Origin: an uncultured Lachnospiraceae bacterium | Lineage (GTDB): Bacteria > Bacillota > Clostridia > Lachnospirales > Lachnospiraceae | Direction of reading: 5' to 3' | Assembly: GCA_900315505.1 (NCBI GenBank) | Contig: OMZG01000001.1 | Coordinates: 1 to 64,000 of the forward strand | DNA: 64,000 bases | Part shown: piece after piece, positions 33,171 through 42,927 of the stretch | How positions within the stretch are numbered: position 1 is the first letter of the stretch | How the letters are laid out: every line of letters begins with the position of its first letter | The notes under the pieces: model-generated | Told to the model about the DNA's origin: nothing | What the model saw: the letters and a program-made list of their open reading frames with translations, nothing else | Database searches by the model: none | Made by a program: the position numbers and the translations under genes

Positions 33171-33206
33171 GTTAAAAGTTATGAGTTATGAGTTATAAGT
33201 TAAAAG
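33171..33206 (+). repeat. Heptameric AGTTNNN tandem array 1
   Basis: Five tandem 7-bp units with constant GTTA (GTTAAAA, GTTATGA twice, GTTATAA, GTTAAAA) starting directly after the CPBP stop. Eighteen bases (33177-33194) recur exactly, inverted, at 63441-63458. Confidence 0.75.
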
Positions 33207-33248
33207 AGTGAAATATATCACTTTAAACTTGTTACTAAGGGAAATAGC

Positions 33249-36200
33249 ATGGCTTTCGTACACTTGCATACGCATACGCAGTACTCAATACTCGATGCGT
33301 CCAATAAAATAGACAACTACATAGCCCGTGTGAAGGCTCTTGGCATGAATGCGGCTGCGATTACCGACCATGGCAATATGTATGGCGCCATTGAGTTCTA
33401 TCAGAAGGCGAAAAAGGCCGGTATCAAGCCAGTCATTGGCTGCGAGGCCTATGTTGCGACTGGCAGCAGGCTCGATAAGAACGCACAGAAAGGTGATACG
33501 AGATACTATCACCTTATTTTGTTATGTGAAAATATGACCGGCTACCAGAATCTGATCAAGCTGGTTTCAATCAGTAATACCGAAGGATTCTACTTCAAGC
33601 CGCGTATCGACCGTGAGTGCCTTGAAAAGTACCATGAAGGTCTCATCTGTCTGTCAGCCTGCATAGCAGGTGAGGTGGCGAAGGCCGCCATGATAAGCTA
33701 TGACAGGGCAAAGAAAGTCGCACTCTGGCACGATAAGGTCTTCGGCCACGGCAATTATTTCCTTGAGATGCAGAATCACGAGGACAATTCCATTGAGCAG
33801 AAGGTCACGAACCAGACTGTCATCAGGATAAGCAGGGAGACGGGAATCCCTCTCGTGGTGACGAATGACTGCCATTATACCCTGCCAGAGGATGCAGCGA
33901 GTCATGATGTGCTTCTGTGCATGCAGGAGAACAAGCTTGTAACGGACGAGGACAGAATCCACTACACCGGCGGGCAGTATTATGTGAAGAGCGAGGAGGA
34001 AATGAGGGCTCTTTTCCCTGAATTCGGAGAAGCTATTGATAATACGCAGAAAATAGCTGACAGATGTCAGGTTGACTTTGTATTCAACCAGTACAAGAAG
34101 CCAAATTACACTCTTCCTGAGGGACATGAGAATCAGACCGCTCTGGAGTTTCTGACGGAACTCATTGAGAAAGGGTTCGTTGACAGATATACCAACAACC
34201 CTGAATACAATGAAGAACAGACGAAAAAGATCCATGATGACACGCTGAAGGAACTCGATGTCATCAAGGAGAAGGGATTCGTCGAGTATATCCTGATAGT
34301 CTGGGATTATATCAACTGGGCTAATACCCATGGCTGCAAGACCGGACCGGGCAGAGGTTCTGCAGCCGGCAGCCGTGTCTGCTACTGTATCGGAATCACA
34401 GCTATTGATCCAGTGAAGTACAACCTCCTGTTTGAGCGATTCCTGAATCCTGAACGAGTATCCATGCCTGATATTGACGTGGATTTCGAAGATCGTGAGA
34501 GAAACCGTGTCATTAACGACTATATTTTCAAGAAATATGGCCAGGACCATGTGTCACTGATCACGACTTTCCAGAATATGAAGGCCAAGGCTGTCATCAA
34601 GGATGTCGGACGTGCAATGGGGATCCCGTTCAATGTGACGAATCGTGTATCCAAGCTGATCCCGAATGAACTCAATATCACACTGCCACAAGCCCTGAAG
34701 AAGAGTCCTGATCTGGCGGCAGTGGCTCAGGAATCAGACGAGAATAAGAAGTGGTTTACCGTTGCTGAAGAGCTCGAGGGAATCCCGAAGTCTACAGGTG
34801 TTCATGCAGCGGGTGTTGTCATTTATCCTGAAAGAGCAGACGAATGCATGCCGCAGGGACGGTCAAAGGATGGAACTCCGGCCTGCGAGTACAATATGAT
34901 CCAGCTCGAGCAGCTCGGATACCTCAAGATGGACTTCCTGGGTCTTCGTACCCTTACAGTTGTTAAGGATGCGGTGAAGAATATAAAGCAGACCCGTGGA
35001 ATAGATGTAGACATAGATCACATAGACTTAAATGACAAGGAGACTTTAGACTTCATAGGAACCGGCAGGACTGTAGGTGTATTCCAGCTCGAGGGTGCTG
35101 GCATGCAGTCATTCATGAAGGAGCTCTCGCCATCATCATTTGAAGATATCATAGCCGGAATTTCTCTGTACAGGCCTGGCCCGATGCAGTTCATTCCTGA
35201 CTATATCCGTGGGAAAAAGGATCCCGACTCTGTAGTATACAGGTGCAGGGCACTTGAGCCGATACTCAGGGATACCTATGGCTGTATTGTGTATCAGGAG
35301 CAGGTCATGCAGATCGTGCAGCAGCTCGCCGGATACTCGATGGGTCAGGCTGATATCATGCGCCGTGCCATGTCGAAGAAGCATCAGGATGAGATCAATG
35401 CCGGCCGTGATTCCTTTGTCTACGGGACAGGGAAGCCGGGTGAGAAGGGGTATGTGCCTGGCTGCATCAAGAACCATATCTGCGATACAGATGAAGAGTC
35501 GGAAAAGGTGGCTAATGAGATATATGATTCCATGCTGGATTTCGCCCAGTATGCATTCAACAAATCCCATGCAGCAAGCTACGCCGTGCTATCCATGCAG
35601 ACTGCATATCTCAAGCACTACTATCCAGCCGAGTATATGGCAGCTCTTCTTACATCTGTCATAGATTCAGCAGGCAAGCTGTATGACTACCTGAATGCTG
35701 CCCGTGATATGGGTATAGAGGTTCTGCCGCCCGATGTGAATGAAGGAATGGGAGAGTTCTCTGTCAGCAATGGAAAAATAAGATACGGCCTCAATGCCAT
35801 CAAGTCAGTCGGTGGAGTGATGGCCGATAATATCATTGCAGAGCGTGATCGCGCTGGAAAATATATTTCATATGAGGATTTCCTGAAGAGATGCATGCCT
35901 TTCGGTCTCAATAAAAAGGTCATGGAGAATCTTGTGAAGTCCGGAGCCTGTGACTGTTTCGGTGCGAACCGCAGATCCATGTATGCCGGGATCAATACGA
36001 TAATGGATGATATAGCCCGTGAACAGAAGGATTCAGTTTCAGGACAGCTGTCATTCCTCGATCTGATATCTGCAGGAGATGAGAGAAAGCAGCTCGAACA
36101 CAGGCTTCCGGTGACTCCTGAATTCGACCGTGACATGCTTCTTTCCTTTGAAAAAGAAGTGCTTGGCATATATATCAGCGGGCATCCGCTCGAGGAATAC

Positions 36201-36779
36201 CTGCCTGTCATCAGGAAGAATGTGGATCTGTATTCAAAGGACTTCCATCTGAGGGAAGAGACAGGTGAGCCTGATGTGAAACAGAACCAGCGCGGAACAA
36301 TGGCCGTGGTTGTAAATGAGATTTCGGTCAAGTTTACAAAGACGGACAGAGCCATGGCGTTCGTGACCGGCGAAGATCTGTATGGGACGATAGAGATCAT
36401 ATTTTTCCCAGACTGTTTTGACAAGTACCGTCATGAACTCGTTGAGGACGGCAAGTATCTGATCAGGGGCCATGCATCGGTCGACGATGAAAAAGATGCG
36501 ACATTTATAGCTGATGAGCTCGTGAGCTTCACTAACCTGCCAAAGGATGTATGGGTTCGCTTTGCAGACCGTGCAAGGTTCGATGCAAAAGAGCCGGCAC
36601 TACTGCAGCTATTTGAGGGCCGCCCGTCAGGCCGCGACACTCTGGTTGTCTATCTGAATGCGCAGAAGCAGATGAAGCGTTATTCATCCCTTCATTTCAC
36701 GGCCGATGACCAGCTGATAGACTACATCCGTGACCTTGCTGGCGAAGAAAATGTATCGATCACCAGTGGCCGGATCTAA
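33249..36779 (+). CDS. dnaE: DNA polymerase III alpha subunit (DnaE type)
   Basis: A 1176-residue replicative polymerase. The N-terminal PHP domain is clear (FVHLHTHTQYSILD, ITDHGNMYG), followed by the polymerase core with GPGRGSAAGS and the catalytic Asp motif PDIDVDFED (about 406-414), FQLEGAGMQ and KKHQDEI regions, a helix-hairpin-helix segment and a C-terminal OB fold (AVVVNEISVKFTKTDRAMAF). It is the DnaE rather than the PolC type, having no exonuclease insertion. The ribosome binding site AAGGGA is modest. It is preceded by a heptameric repeat and ended by a repeat-B hairpin. Confidence 0.97.
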   Translation: MAFVHLHTHTQYSILDASNKIDNYIARVKALGMNAAAITDHGNMYGAIEFYQKAKKAGIKPVIGCEAYVATGSRLDKNAQKGDTRYYHLILLCENMTGYQNLIKLVSISNTEGFYFKPRIDRECLEKYHEGLICLSACIAGEVAKAAMISYDRAKKVALWHDKVFGHGNYFLEMQNHEDNSIEQKVTNQTVIRISRETGIPLVVTNDCHYTLPEDAASHDVLLCMQENKLVTDEDRIHYTGGQYYVKSEEEMRALFPEFGEAIDNTQKIADRCQVDFVFNQYKKPNYTLPEGHENQTALEFLTELIEKGFVDRYTNNPEYNEEQTKKIHDDTLKELDVIKEKGFVEYILIVWDYINWANTHGCKTGPGRGSAAGSRVCYCIGITAIDPVKYNLLFERFLNPERVSMPDIDVDFEDRERNRVINDYIFKKYGQDHVSLITTFQNMKAKAVIKDVGRAMGIPFNVTNRVSKLIPNELNITLPQALKKSPDLAAVAQESDENKKWFTVAEELEGIPKSTGVHAAGVVIYPERADECMPQGRSKDGTPACEYNMIQLEQLGYLKMDFLGLRTLTVVKDAVKNIKQTRGIDVDIDHIDLNDKETLDFIGTGRTVGVFQLEGAGMQSFMKELSPSSFEDIIAGISLYRPGPMQFIPDYIRGKKDPDSVVYRCRALEPILRDTYGCIVYQEQVMQIVQQLAGYSMGQADIMRRAMSKKHQDEINAGRDSFVYGTGKPGEKGYVPGCIKNHICDTDEESEKVANEIYDSMLDFAQYAFNKSHAASYAVLSMQTAYLKHYYPAEYMAALLTSVIDSAGKLYDYLNAARDMGIEVLPPDVNEGMGEFSVSNGKIRYGLNAIKSVGGVMADNIIAERDRAGKYISYEDFLKRCMPFGLNKKVMENLVKSGACDCFGANRRSMYAGINTIMDDIAREQKDSVSGQLSFLDLISAGDERKQLEHRLPVTPEFDRDMLLSFEKEVLGIYISGHPLEEYLPVIRKNVDLYSKDFHLREETGEPDVKQNQRGTMAVVVNEISVKFTKTDRAMAFVTGEDLYGTIEIIFFPDCFDKYRHELVEDGKYLIRGHASVDDEKDATFIADELVSFTNLPKDVWVRFADRARFDAKEPALLQLFEGRPSGRDTLVVYLNAQKQMKRYSSLHFTADDQLIDYIRDLAGEENVSITSGRI

Positions 36780-36780
36780 A

Positions 36781-36808
36781 GACAGGGGGACGGTTCTCCT
36801 GTCTTTTT
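36781..36808 (+). terminator. Repeat family B copy 1, acting as dnaE terminator
   Basis: GACAGGGGGACGGTTCTCCT-GTC (36781-36803) forms a GACAGG/CCTGTC-based hairpin followed by TTTTT, two bases after the dnaE stop. An inverted near-identical copy (22 of 23) lies at 40013-40035. Confidence 0.8.
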
Positions 36809-36840
36809 ACATAAATTTTTTGAACTATAAGGAGACTTAA

Positions 36841-38631
36841 ATGACTGAATTAAAAGAACGTAAGGATATGGATCCTGAATTCGAATGGGACCTGACGACA
36901 CTGTATAAGAGCGATAAGGACTGGGAGAATACCCTGCCACAGCTCGATGAGAAGATAGCTGCAGTCACGGCTTTCAAAGGACGGCTGCATGATGCTGCTA
37001 CCATAAAAAAGTATTATGACGCGCAGGTCGATCTTGGCCTGCTGCTTGATGACCTGTTCGAATATGCGTCTCTCAGGAAAAATGAGGACAATGGCGCTGA
37101 TGCCGGACAGCAGATGTATGCAAAGATCTATTCTAAATATGTGCAGGCTGTTACGGCGACTGCGTTTGCAGAGCCTGAGATCCTTTCACTGCCTGAAGAT
37201 GAGCTGAAAAAGATCACTGACAGTGATGAACTGAAGGATTATCACTATACAATGGTGCAGCTCCTGAGACAGAAACCTCATACACTGACCGGCGATCAGG
37301 AAGAGCTCCTGGCTCAGTTCGGAGAGGTCTTCGGAGCTCCGAAGAATATCGCCAATACACTTCAGGATGTAGATCTGACATTCGATGAAGTTACAGATGA
37401 TAATGGGAAAAAGACTGAGGTCACCGGATCCAGTTACATCCTGCTCCAGTCTTCTGATGACAGGACTCTCAGGGAGAATTCTTTCCACAGCTTCTATAAA
37501 GGATATGAAAAACATATCAATACTTTCGCTGCTACCTATTCCGGAGCAGTAAAATATGCTGCAGCAGAGGCTAAGGCCCGCCACTATAAGAGCAGCAGGG
37601 CCATGGCGATGGCGGATGAGTATATTCCTGATGAAGTCTATGAGAATCTGATTGAATCCGTAAGGGCCCACATGCCTGCGATGTACAAATATGTATCGCT
37701 TCGCAAGAAGCTCCTTGGCATAGACGAGCTGCACTACTACGATCTGTATGCTCCGCTCGTGAAGGGCAATGACAAGAAGTATACATATGAAGAAGCCCGG
37801 CAGATGGTACTCGATACCGTATCTCCTTTTGGAAAAAATTATACAGATACTGTAAAGAAGGCTTTTTCGGAGCACTGGATCGATGTCTACCCGAACAAGG
37901 GCAAAACAGGCGGTGCTTATTCTTCAGGTACATATCAGAGTAATCCGTTCATTCTCACGAATTATACGGGAACTCTGGATTCGGTTTCTACAATTGCCCA
38001 TGAGATGGGTCATTCGATGCAGACCTGGCTGTCAAACCACGCCCAGCCGCCACAATATGCCCAGTACACTCTTTTCGTGGCCGAGGTTGCTTCAACTGTG
38101 AATGAGAATCTGCTTGTGGAGCATCTTCTGGATACGACCGATGATCCGCGAGAGAAGCTTGTGTATCTGAACCAGTATCTCGAGGGCTTCAAGGGGACTG
38201 TTTACCGCCAGACGATGTTTGCAGAATTTGAAAAACAGGCTCATGAGCTTGCAGAAAAAGGCGAGGCGCTCAATGCTACGGCACTGAATGCGATATATAA
38301 GAAGCTGATCGAAGACTATTTCGGACCGGAGCTTGTCGTAGATGATGAGGTGAAATATGAGTGGGCCAGAATCCCGCATTTCTACCGCCCATTCTATGTA
38401 TACAAGTATGCAACCAGCTATTCGGCTGCCGTTGCCATTTCCGAGGCTATACGAAAAGAAGGAACTCCGGCCGTCAAGCGGTACCTGGAGTTCCTTTCAA
38501 TGGGAGGCAGCGCCGATCCTATCAATGAGCTGAAGCACGCCGGAGTAGACCTCACAACGAAGGCCCCGATAGATACGGCACTTGAAAAATTTGAAAAAAT
38601 TGTAGAAGAGGCAGATCAGATCATTTTGTAA
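36841..38631 (+). CDS. pepF: Oligoendopeptidase F (M3B)
   Basis: A 596-residue cytoplasmic zinc peptidase that degrades short peptides. The metal site is HEMGHSMQTW with H387, E388 and H391, and the third ligand is the Glu in VAEVASTVNE about 28 residues later. The N-terminal WDLTTLYKSD and the C-terminal YKYATSYSAAVAI are typical of PepF. AAGGAGA precedes the ATG. The last 11 bp overlap the end of the convergent DUF438 gene, so neither has room for its own terminator. Confidence 0.95.
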   Translation: MTELKERKDMDPEFEWDLTTLYKSDKDWENTLPQLDEKIAAVTAFKGRLHDAATIKKYYDAQVDLGLLLDDLFEYASLRKNEDNGADAGQQMYAKIYSKYVQAVTATAFAEPEILSLPEDELKKITDSDELKDYHYTMVQLLRQKPHTLTGDQEELLAQFGEVFGAPKNIANTLQDVDLTFDEVTDDNGKKTEVTGSSYILLQSSDDRTLRENSFHSFYKGYEKHINTFAATYSGAVKYAAAEAKARHYKSSRAMAMADEYIPDEVYENLIESVRAHMPAMYKYVSLRKKLLGIDELHYYDLYAPLVKGNDKKYTYEEARQMVLDTVSPFGKNYTDTVKKAFSEHWIDVYPNKGKTGGAYSSGTYQSNPFILTNYTGTLDSVSTIAHEMGHSMQTWLSNHAQPPQYAQYTLFVAEVASTVNENLLVEHLLDTTDDPREKLVYLNQYLEGFKGTVYRQTMFAEFEKQAHELAEKGEALNATALNAIYKKLIEDYFGPELVVDDEVKYEWARIPHFYRPFYVYKYATSYSAAVAISEAIRKEGTPAVKRYLEFLSMGGSADPINELKHAGVDLTTKAPIDTALEKFEKIVEEADQIIL

Positions 38632-39913
38632 AATAATCTCTGGCAAATCCCATATGCTGGACTATTTCCATGGTCCCCTGATATCTGCCATTTTTGTCTC
38701 TTACAGCCATATAGCGGATCAGAACAGGCTCACCGGATCTCTCATTCCAGATGTCGACTGAGTCTTTCTGGCCGCTTTTCAGTTCAGAGATCACCATGCG
38801 TACCATCGGCTCTACCTTAGGCGGATGGCAGGTATATACTTCTCTGTCAAGCGCCGCAAGCGGTCTCTTGAAGAGTTTGGTGCCTTCATTCTGGTTGAAA
38901 TACCTGTTGATATCATTTTCATCAATAAAAGTGATTTCAAGCGGGATCGTATCAAGCATTGCATTCAGCTGTTCTTTGTTGAAATGACCGGATGGAAGTA
39001 CGATTTCATCATCAGATCCATTCACATTGGCAGTCTCTTGTGCTTCGCTCCATTCCGGAACAGGAGCAATGAGGCAGAATTCATAGTCTTTCATATCCCT
39101 TGCTATGCCTTTCCAGACATCCTCAGAGAAATTCTTTGCGCACAATGGGAGAAGGATGTTGTTCTCTTTATAGACCATCTCTTCAGCACGGGTCAGGACC
39201 TTGTCCATTCTCGATTGCCAGGCTTCCTCTTCCATGCGGTCAGCATTTTTACAAGCTTCATTGTAAAGGGTTTTCATCTCGTCACGGATCTCATCATCAA
39301 CACCCCACATCACATCAGAAGGTCCGGAGAAACCGTAATCTTTTTTCAGTACAGGATATAAGAGATCACCCTTTTTTGCATAATGCACAGCTATCTGTCT
39401 GGTCCTGTCAAATGTCTTAATAACATCCTTTTTTGAGTCAAGCGCATGGCGCATTGCTTTTAGCTGCTTCTCAACAGCCTGATTTTCGAGCCAGAATATC
39501 TGTAATGGGTGACCCTCGATCTGTCTTAATTTCATAAGATTGTCATCTGCACCGTCTGTCCTGTGCAGCTCATTCTGCTGTTTCCCGCCATTCAGTCTGT
39601 TGACAGCCGCCTGCTGGTCAGCACTAAGCGCTGCCTTAGCAGCCTTGTTCAATGATGCCTGTACAGCCTTCTCAGCATTGTCGATCTGTTCCTGCCTTGT
39701 GGCACCGTGGAAAAGAGCTGAATGCACATCGCATAGTCTCTGCACATCACTTATCCGTGTACCAGCTTCAATCAGGGTCTGCTCGGCCTTTGCAATCTCA
39801 GCAGCATCTACATCCTTAAAGTTCTTTACGAAATCAGCCCTTACTGACTCTAAGTCCTCACCCTCACTTAATCTCTGTACATATTCCTTAAGAAGTTCTG
39901 TTCTGTTTGTCAT
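38621..39913 (-). CDS. DUF438 protein with hemerythrin-like and PAS-like domains
   Basis: A 430-residue protein. An N-terminal DUF438 domain (TELLKEYVQRLSEGEDLESVRADFVKNF) is followed by a hemerythrin-like four-helix region (VHSALFHG, IEGHPLQ, HYAKKGDLLYPVLKK, EEMVYKENNILLP; His and Glu are potential di-iron ligands) and a C-terminal PAS-like fold (LPSGHFNKEQL, FIDENDINRYFNQ, PLAALDREVYTCHPP). Homologs are thought to sense or repair through iron or oxygen/NO, but no function is established. The ATG at 39913 is chosen for the GGAGG upstream; the frame is open 27 codons further. It overlaps pepF tail to tail. Confidence 0.85.
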   Translation of the reverse strand: MTNRTELLKEYVQRLSEGEDLESVRADFVKNFKDVDAAEIAKAEQTLIEAGTRISDVQRLCDVHSALFHGATRQEQIDNAEKAVQASLNKAAKAALSADQQAAVNRLNGGKQQNELHRTDGADDNLMKLRQIEGHPLQIFWLENQAVEKQLKAMRHALDSKKDVIKTFDRTRQIAVHYAKKGDLLYPVLKKDYGFSGPSDVMWGVDDEIRDEMKTLYNEACKNADRMEEEAWQSRMDKVLTRAEEMVYKENNILLPLCAKNFSEDVWKGIARDMKDYEFCLIAPVPEWSEAQETANVNGSDDEIVLPSGHFNKEQLNAMLDTIPLEITFIDENDINRYFNQNEGTKLFKRPLAALDREVYTCHPPKVEPMVRMVISELKSGQKDSVDIWNERSGEPVLIRYMAVRDKNGRYQGTMEIVQHMGFARDYFTK

Positions 39914-40012
39914 CGTATTTACCTCCGTTCGATGATTGAAATATATCATGTCAGTCAGATAATATATGTTGTAAATCCAACAGAAGATAAACATGTGTCA
40001 GGGGGATTGCAA

Positions 40013-40035
40013 GACAGGAGAACCGTCCCCATGTC
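40013..40035 (-). repeat. Repeat family B, copy 2
   Basis: On the minus strand this reads GACATGGGGACGGTTCTCCT-GTC, differing at one position from the copy after dnaE. It lies in the gap between the divergent DUF438 and DUF6472 genes, where no terminator is needed, so it is a mobile-type repeat rather than only a terminator. Confidence 0.75.
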
Positions 40036-40092
40036 TCCCTTGAAAAAACTGCGCTGGTATGCTATTTTTACGGGAATGAAAGGCGTGTATAT

Positions 40093-40272
40093 ATGAGTAA
40101 TCAGTGCGATACCTGTAATAATCTGGTATATGACGAGGATGAAGAAGCATATGTCTGTGACGTGGACATGGATGAAGACGATATGGTGCGGCTCTACACA
40201 GGCCATTATCCTACGTGCCCGTATTACCAGTCGGATAACGAATATGAAGTCGTGAAACATCAGGCCTTCTGA
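40093..40272 (+). CDS. DUF6472-like small Cys-rich protein
   Basis: A 59-residue acidic protein with a four-Cys pattern: MSNQCDTCNNLVYDEDEE, then YVCDVDMDEDDM and YPTCPYYQ. The arrangement CxxC...C...C and the LYTGHYPTCPYY segment match my recollection of the DUF6472 family, found mainly in Lachnospiraceae. A metal-binding (zinc-ribbon-like) role is plausible but not shown. AAAGGCG lies upstream of the ATG. It stands between the DUF438 gene (divergent) and trxB. Confidence 0.75.
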   Translation: MSNQCDTCNNLVYDEDEEAYVCDVDMDEDDMVRLYTGHYPTCPYYQSDNEYEVVKHQAF

Positions 40273-40327
40273 TGCCGGCGTCTCAAAAGGTCACTCGCGA
40301 CTCATGTGATGTCCGACCATACTACAT

Positions 40328-40375
40328 TTGACAAGAGGATACATATATGTTAAATTAAATTGCACACAATTCAAT
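40328..40375 (+). promoter_or_regulatory. trxB promoter with 17-bp dyad
   Basis: TTGACA (40328-40333), 17 bp and TAAATT (40351-40356). Overlapping and just downstream is the dyad ATTG-N9-CAAT (40359-40375). The surrounding 24 bases (40352-40375) match the cysK promoter region at 19 of 24 positions. Confidence 0.6.
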
Positions 40376-40395
40376 TAGCCTGAGAGGAGCAAAAT

Positions 40396-41295
40396 ATGTA
40401 TGATACAGTGATAGTCGGCAGTGGCCCGGCAGGACTTACAGCAGCCATTTATGCAAAGAGAGCAGGACTAGAGACACTTCTTATAGAAAATACACCGGTC
40501 GGCGGCGGACAGATCGCAACAACAGACAGGGTTGACAATTACCCGGGATTACCTGGAATCAATGGCATGGAACTCGGAATGAAGTTCCGTGAGCACGCAG
40601 AGAAACTGGGATGCGGGTTCAGGGATGGTCAGGTCGTAAAGGTGGAGCCGGATAAGGTGACACTCGATGACGGAACCACGATAGATACGAAGACAGTGGT
40701 TCTGGCGCTTGGAGCAGATCATAGACAGCTCGGAGTACCAGGAGAGAATGAGTTCCGTGGCAAAGGAGTATCATACTGTGCTACCTGTGACGGAGCTTTC
40801 TTCAGGAAAAAGGATGTAGCAGTAGTCGGCGGTGGAGATGTGGCACTTGATGATGCCATCTATCTTTCACGCTTCGCAAGCAGGGTTTACCTTATTCATA
40901 GAAGAGATGAGTTCCGCGGGGCACAGTCGCTCGTGGATGAGGCCTCTTCTAAAGAAAATGTAACATTTGTAATGGATACCGTCGTAAATCAGGTAGACGG
41001 TGAAAATATGGTCACAGGAGTCGAGACTTTGAACAAGAAGACAGGAGAAAAGAGCACAATCCCTGTTAACGGAGTCTTCATGGCAGTCGGAACCCAGCCG
41101 AATACGGCAGGCATCGAAGGCCTTCCGGATACAGATGAAAAGGGATATGTGATTGCAGGCGAGGACTGTGTGACTAGTATTCCGGGAATCTTCGCAGCAG
41201 GCGATCTGCGTACGAAGCAGCTGCGTCAGGTCATCACAGCAGCCGCCGACGGCGCCAACGCCATCACCTCCGTCCAGAATTTTTTAAGAAAATAA
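40396..41295 (+). CDS. trxB: Thioredoxin-disulfide reductase
   Basis: A 299-residue NADPH-dependent flavoprotein that reduces thioredoxin. The FAD-binding GSGPAGLTAAIYAKRAG is at 8-24, the redox pair is C128/C131 in CATCDGAFFRKK, NADPH-binding GGGDVALDDAIYL follows, and the C-terminal FAD motif is GIFAAGDLRTKQLRQV. AGAGGAGC precedes the ATG. It is monocistronic by spacing. The promoter shares an operator-like dyad with cysK, suggesting common thiol-responsive control. Confidence 0.96.
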   Translation: MYDTVIVGSGPAGLTAAIYAKRAGLETLLIENTPVGGGQIATTDRVDNYPGLPGINGMELGMKFREHAEKLGCGFRDGQVVKVEPDKVTLDDGTTIDTKTVVLALGADHRQLGVPGENEFRGKGVSYCATCDGAFFRKKDVAVVGGGDVALDDAIYLSRFASRVYLIHRRDEFRGAQSLVDEASSKENVTFVMDTVVNQVDGENMVTGVETLNKKTGEKSTIPVNGVFMAVGTQPNTAGIEGLPDTDEKGYVIAGEDCVTSIPGIFAAGDLRTKQLRQVITAAADGANAITSVQNFLRK

Positions 41296-41392
41296 CAATC
41301 TTCTGTTTGTAGTGAAAAATTCTCTGGCACGGCTGACACGGCACTTCCTTGAATTTTTTTAAAGAATCTTCAATTTTTTCTCAAGAAAATAC

Positions 41393-41444
41393 TTGACAAA
41401 GACCTCTTATGAGTGTATATTAACAAATGTAACAAATTTGTAAT
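41393..41444 (+). promoter_or_regulatory. Promoter with WalR-like box before the SH3-NlpC/P60 gene
   Basis: TTGACA (41393-41398), 17 bp and TATATT (41416-41421). Just downstream TGTAAC-N5-TGTAAT (41428-41444) fits the WalR (YycF) consensus of two TGTWAH half-sites five bases apart. Its place at and after the transcription start would favour repression. WalRK controls peptidoglycan hydrolases in other Firmicutes, in keeping with the product encoded here. Confidence 0.65.
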
Positions 41445-41489
41445 AAATGTTAAAGGCAGTATAACAAATTTATAAGAGGTTAGAAATTA

Positions 41490-42692
41490 ATGAATCGTAA
41501 TCGAAAAGTACAGGCAGCAGCACTTACACTTTCAGCAGGAATCATGATCGCGGGGGCATCACTTCCGGCAAAGGCAGCACCTGTTGCAGGAGCTTCAGCA
41601 ATGGTGAAGCTTGCAAGCAATACAGATTCAGCTGCAGCAGATACAGAGGACACTTCAGTCACAGGTACAGGAAGCACGCTTTCTGGTGTCAACAGAGCAT
41701 TAGCTGATGTAGTATCAGATACATCAGATGAGCTTGATGCAGAAGAGGATCAGGCAGCAGCCGATGCCGCAGCAGAGCAGAAGAAGTACGATAAGCTCGC
41801 AGTTGCCAGGGTTTCAGATTACGCAAATGTCAGGAAGCATGCAAGCCAGAATTCAAAGCTTGTAGGCCATATTTACAATAATAACCTCGGCCATGTCATC
41901 GGAACCAAGGATGGCTGGACGAAGATTTCTTCAGGAGATGTGACCGGCTGGGTCAAGAACGAGTACCTTACAGTAGGCAGCAAGGATGCAGTGAAGAAGG
42001 CAGCAAAGAAGGTTGCTACAGTCAATACTACTACACTCAAGGTTCGTGAAAAGGCCGATAAGGATTCAGAGGTACTTGACCTTGTACCTGGTTCATCAAA
42101 GCTTAAGGTTCTCTCAGGCGAGAAGGATGGCTGGATCAAGGTAAAGGCAGACGATGACAAGGGCTATGTGTCAGCAGAGTATGTCACAGTCAAGGATACC
42201 TTCTCACATGCGAAGACCATCGAGTCGATAAAGGCAGCACAGAAGACTAAGGCAGCTGAGTCAAGCGTAAGAGATGAAGCATCAGGAAGCAGCAGCTCAT
42301 CATCTTCATCTTCATCATCAGGCTCTTCATCATATTCAGCACCTTCAGGCGGCAGCGGAAGTTCAGTAGCAAGCTATGCATGCCAGTTCGTAGGCAATCC
42401 TTATGTATGGGGCGGCACATCACTTACCAATGGCGCTGACTGCTCAGGTTTCGTAATGAGCGTTTACAGACAGTTCGGTGTCAGCCTTCCTCATTCTTCT
42501 TCAGCAGACAGAAGCGTAGGAAGAGGAGTATCAACCTCAGATATGCAGCCGGGAGATATCGTATGCTATCCTGGCCATGTAGCAATCTACATCGGCGGTG
42601 GCAAGATCGTTCATGCATCAAATGCGCGTGACGGAATCAAGATTTCAAATGCCAGTTACAGAGGCATTTCAGCAGTACGTCGCGTACTGTAA
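41490..42692 (+). CDS. Secreted peptidoglycan hydrolase: two SH3 domains plus NlpC/P60
   Basis: A 400-residue exported D,L-endopeptidase-like protein. A signal peptide (cleavage likely after PAKAA) leads to an Ala/Asp-rich spacer, two bacterial SH3 domains (about 103-160 and 172-235; ARVSDYANVRKHAS and TTLKVREKADKDSE openings), a linker of consecutive Ser residues (about 263-280) and a C-terminal NlpC/P60 domain with C317 in ADCSGFVMS, H363 in PGHVAIYIGGG and a third polar His in VHASN. It cuts stem peptides between strands and is a probable partner of FtsEX encoded next. The Ser linker is coded by TCA/TCT repeats prone to length change. Confidence 0.93.
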   Translation: MNRNRKVQAAALTLSAGIMIAGASLPAKAAPVAGASAMVKLASNTDSAAADTEDTSVTGTGSTLSGVNRALADVVSDTSDELDAEEDQAAADAAAEQKKYDKLAVARVSDYANVRKHASQNSKLVGHIYNNNLGHVIGTKDGWTKISSGDVTGWVKNEYLTVGSKDAVKKAAKKVATVNTTTLKVREKADKDSEVLDLVPGSSKLKVLSGEKDGWIKVKADDDKGYVSAEYVTVKDTFSHAKTIESIKAAQKTKAAESSVRDEASGSSSSSSSSSSSGSSSYSAPSGGSGSSVASYACQFVGNPYVWGGTSLTNGADCSGFVMSVYRQFGVSLPHSSSADRSVGRGVSTSDMQPGDIVCYPGHVAIYIGGGKIVHASNARDGIKISNASYRGISAVRRVL

Positions 42693-42720
42693 GGGCCATA
42701 AAGATATAAGATCAAAAAAA

Positions 42721-42746
42721 CGCACCCCTGCGGGGGTGCGTTTTTT
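42721..42746. terminator. Strong terminator after the NlpC/P60 hydrolase
   Basis: CGCACCCC, loop TGCG, GGGGTGCG: a perfect 8-bp GC stem flanked by seven A and six T, so it can work in both directions. Confidence 0.92.
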
Positions 42747-42927
42747 GTTATAAATTGTGGTGTAAAACCCACAGGAAAAGCCTGACGCCGACAATGCAAA
42801 ATGCATAAAAAAATCGCAAAAAGTACTTCCAAATTTCATCAATATGTATTAAACTATAAAATGATATTGTAAATTTTGCTCAAAAATGCAATGCGTTTTT
42901 TGTGTACATTTACCAATGGGGGTTATA

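Noticed and set aside
33654..34550. Antisense ORF of 298 codons within dnaE
   Set aside because: It lies opposite the conserved polymerase core and shows no domain or start signal.
42260..42345. Ser-rich TCA/TCT stretch as a repeat element
   Set aside because: It is the coding linker between the SH3 and NlpC/P60 domains. Its length may vary, but it is not a separate element.
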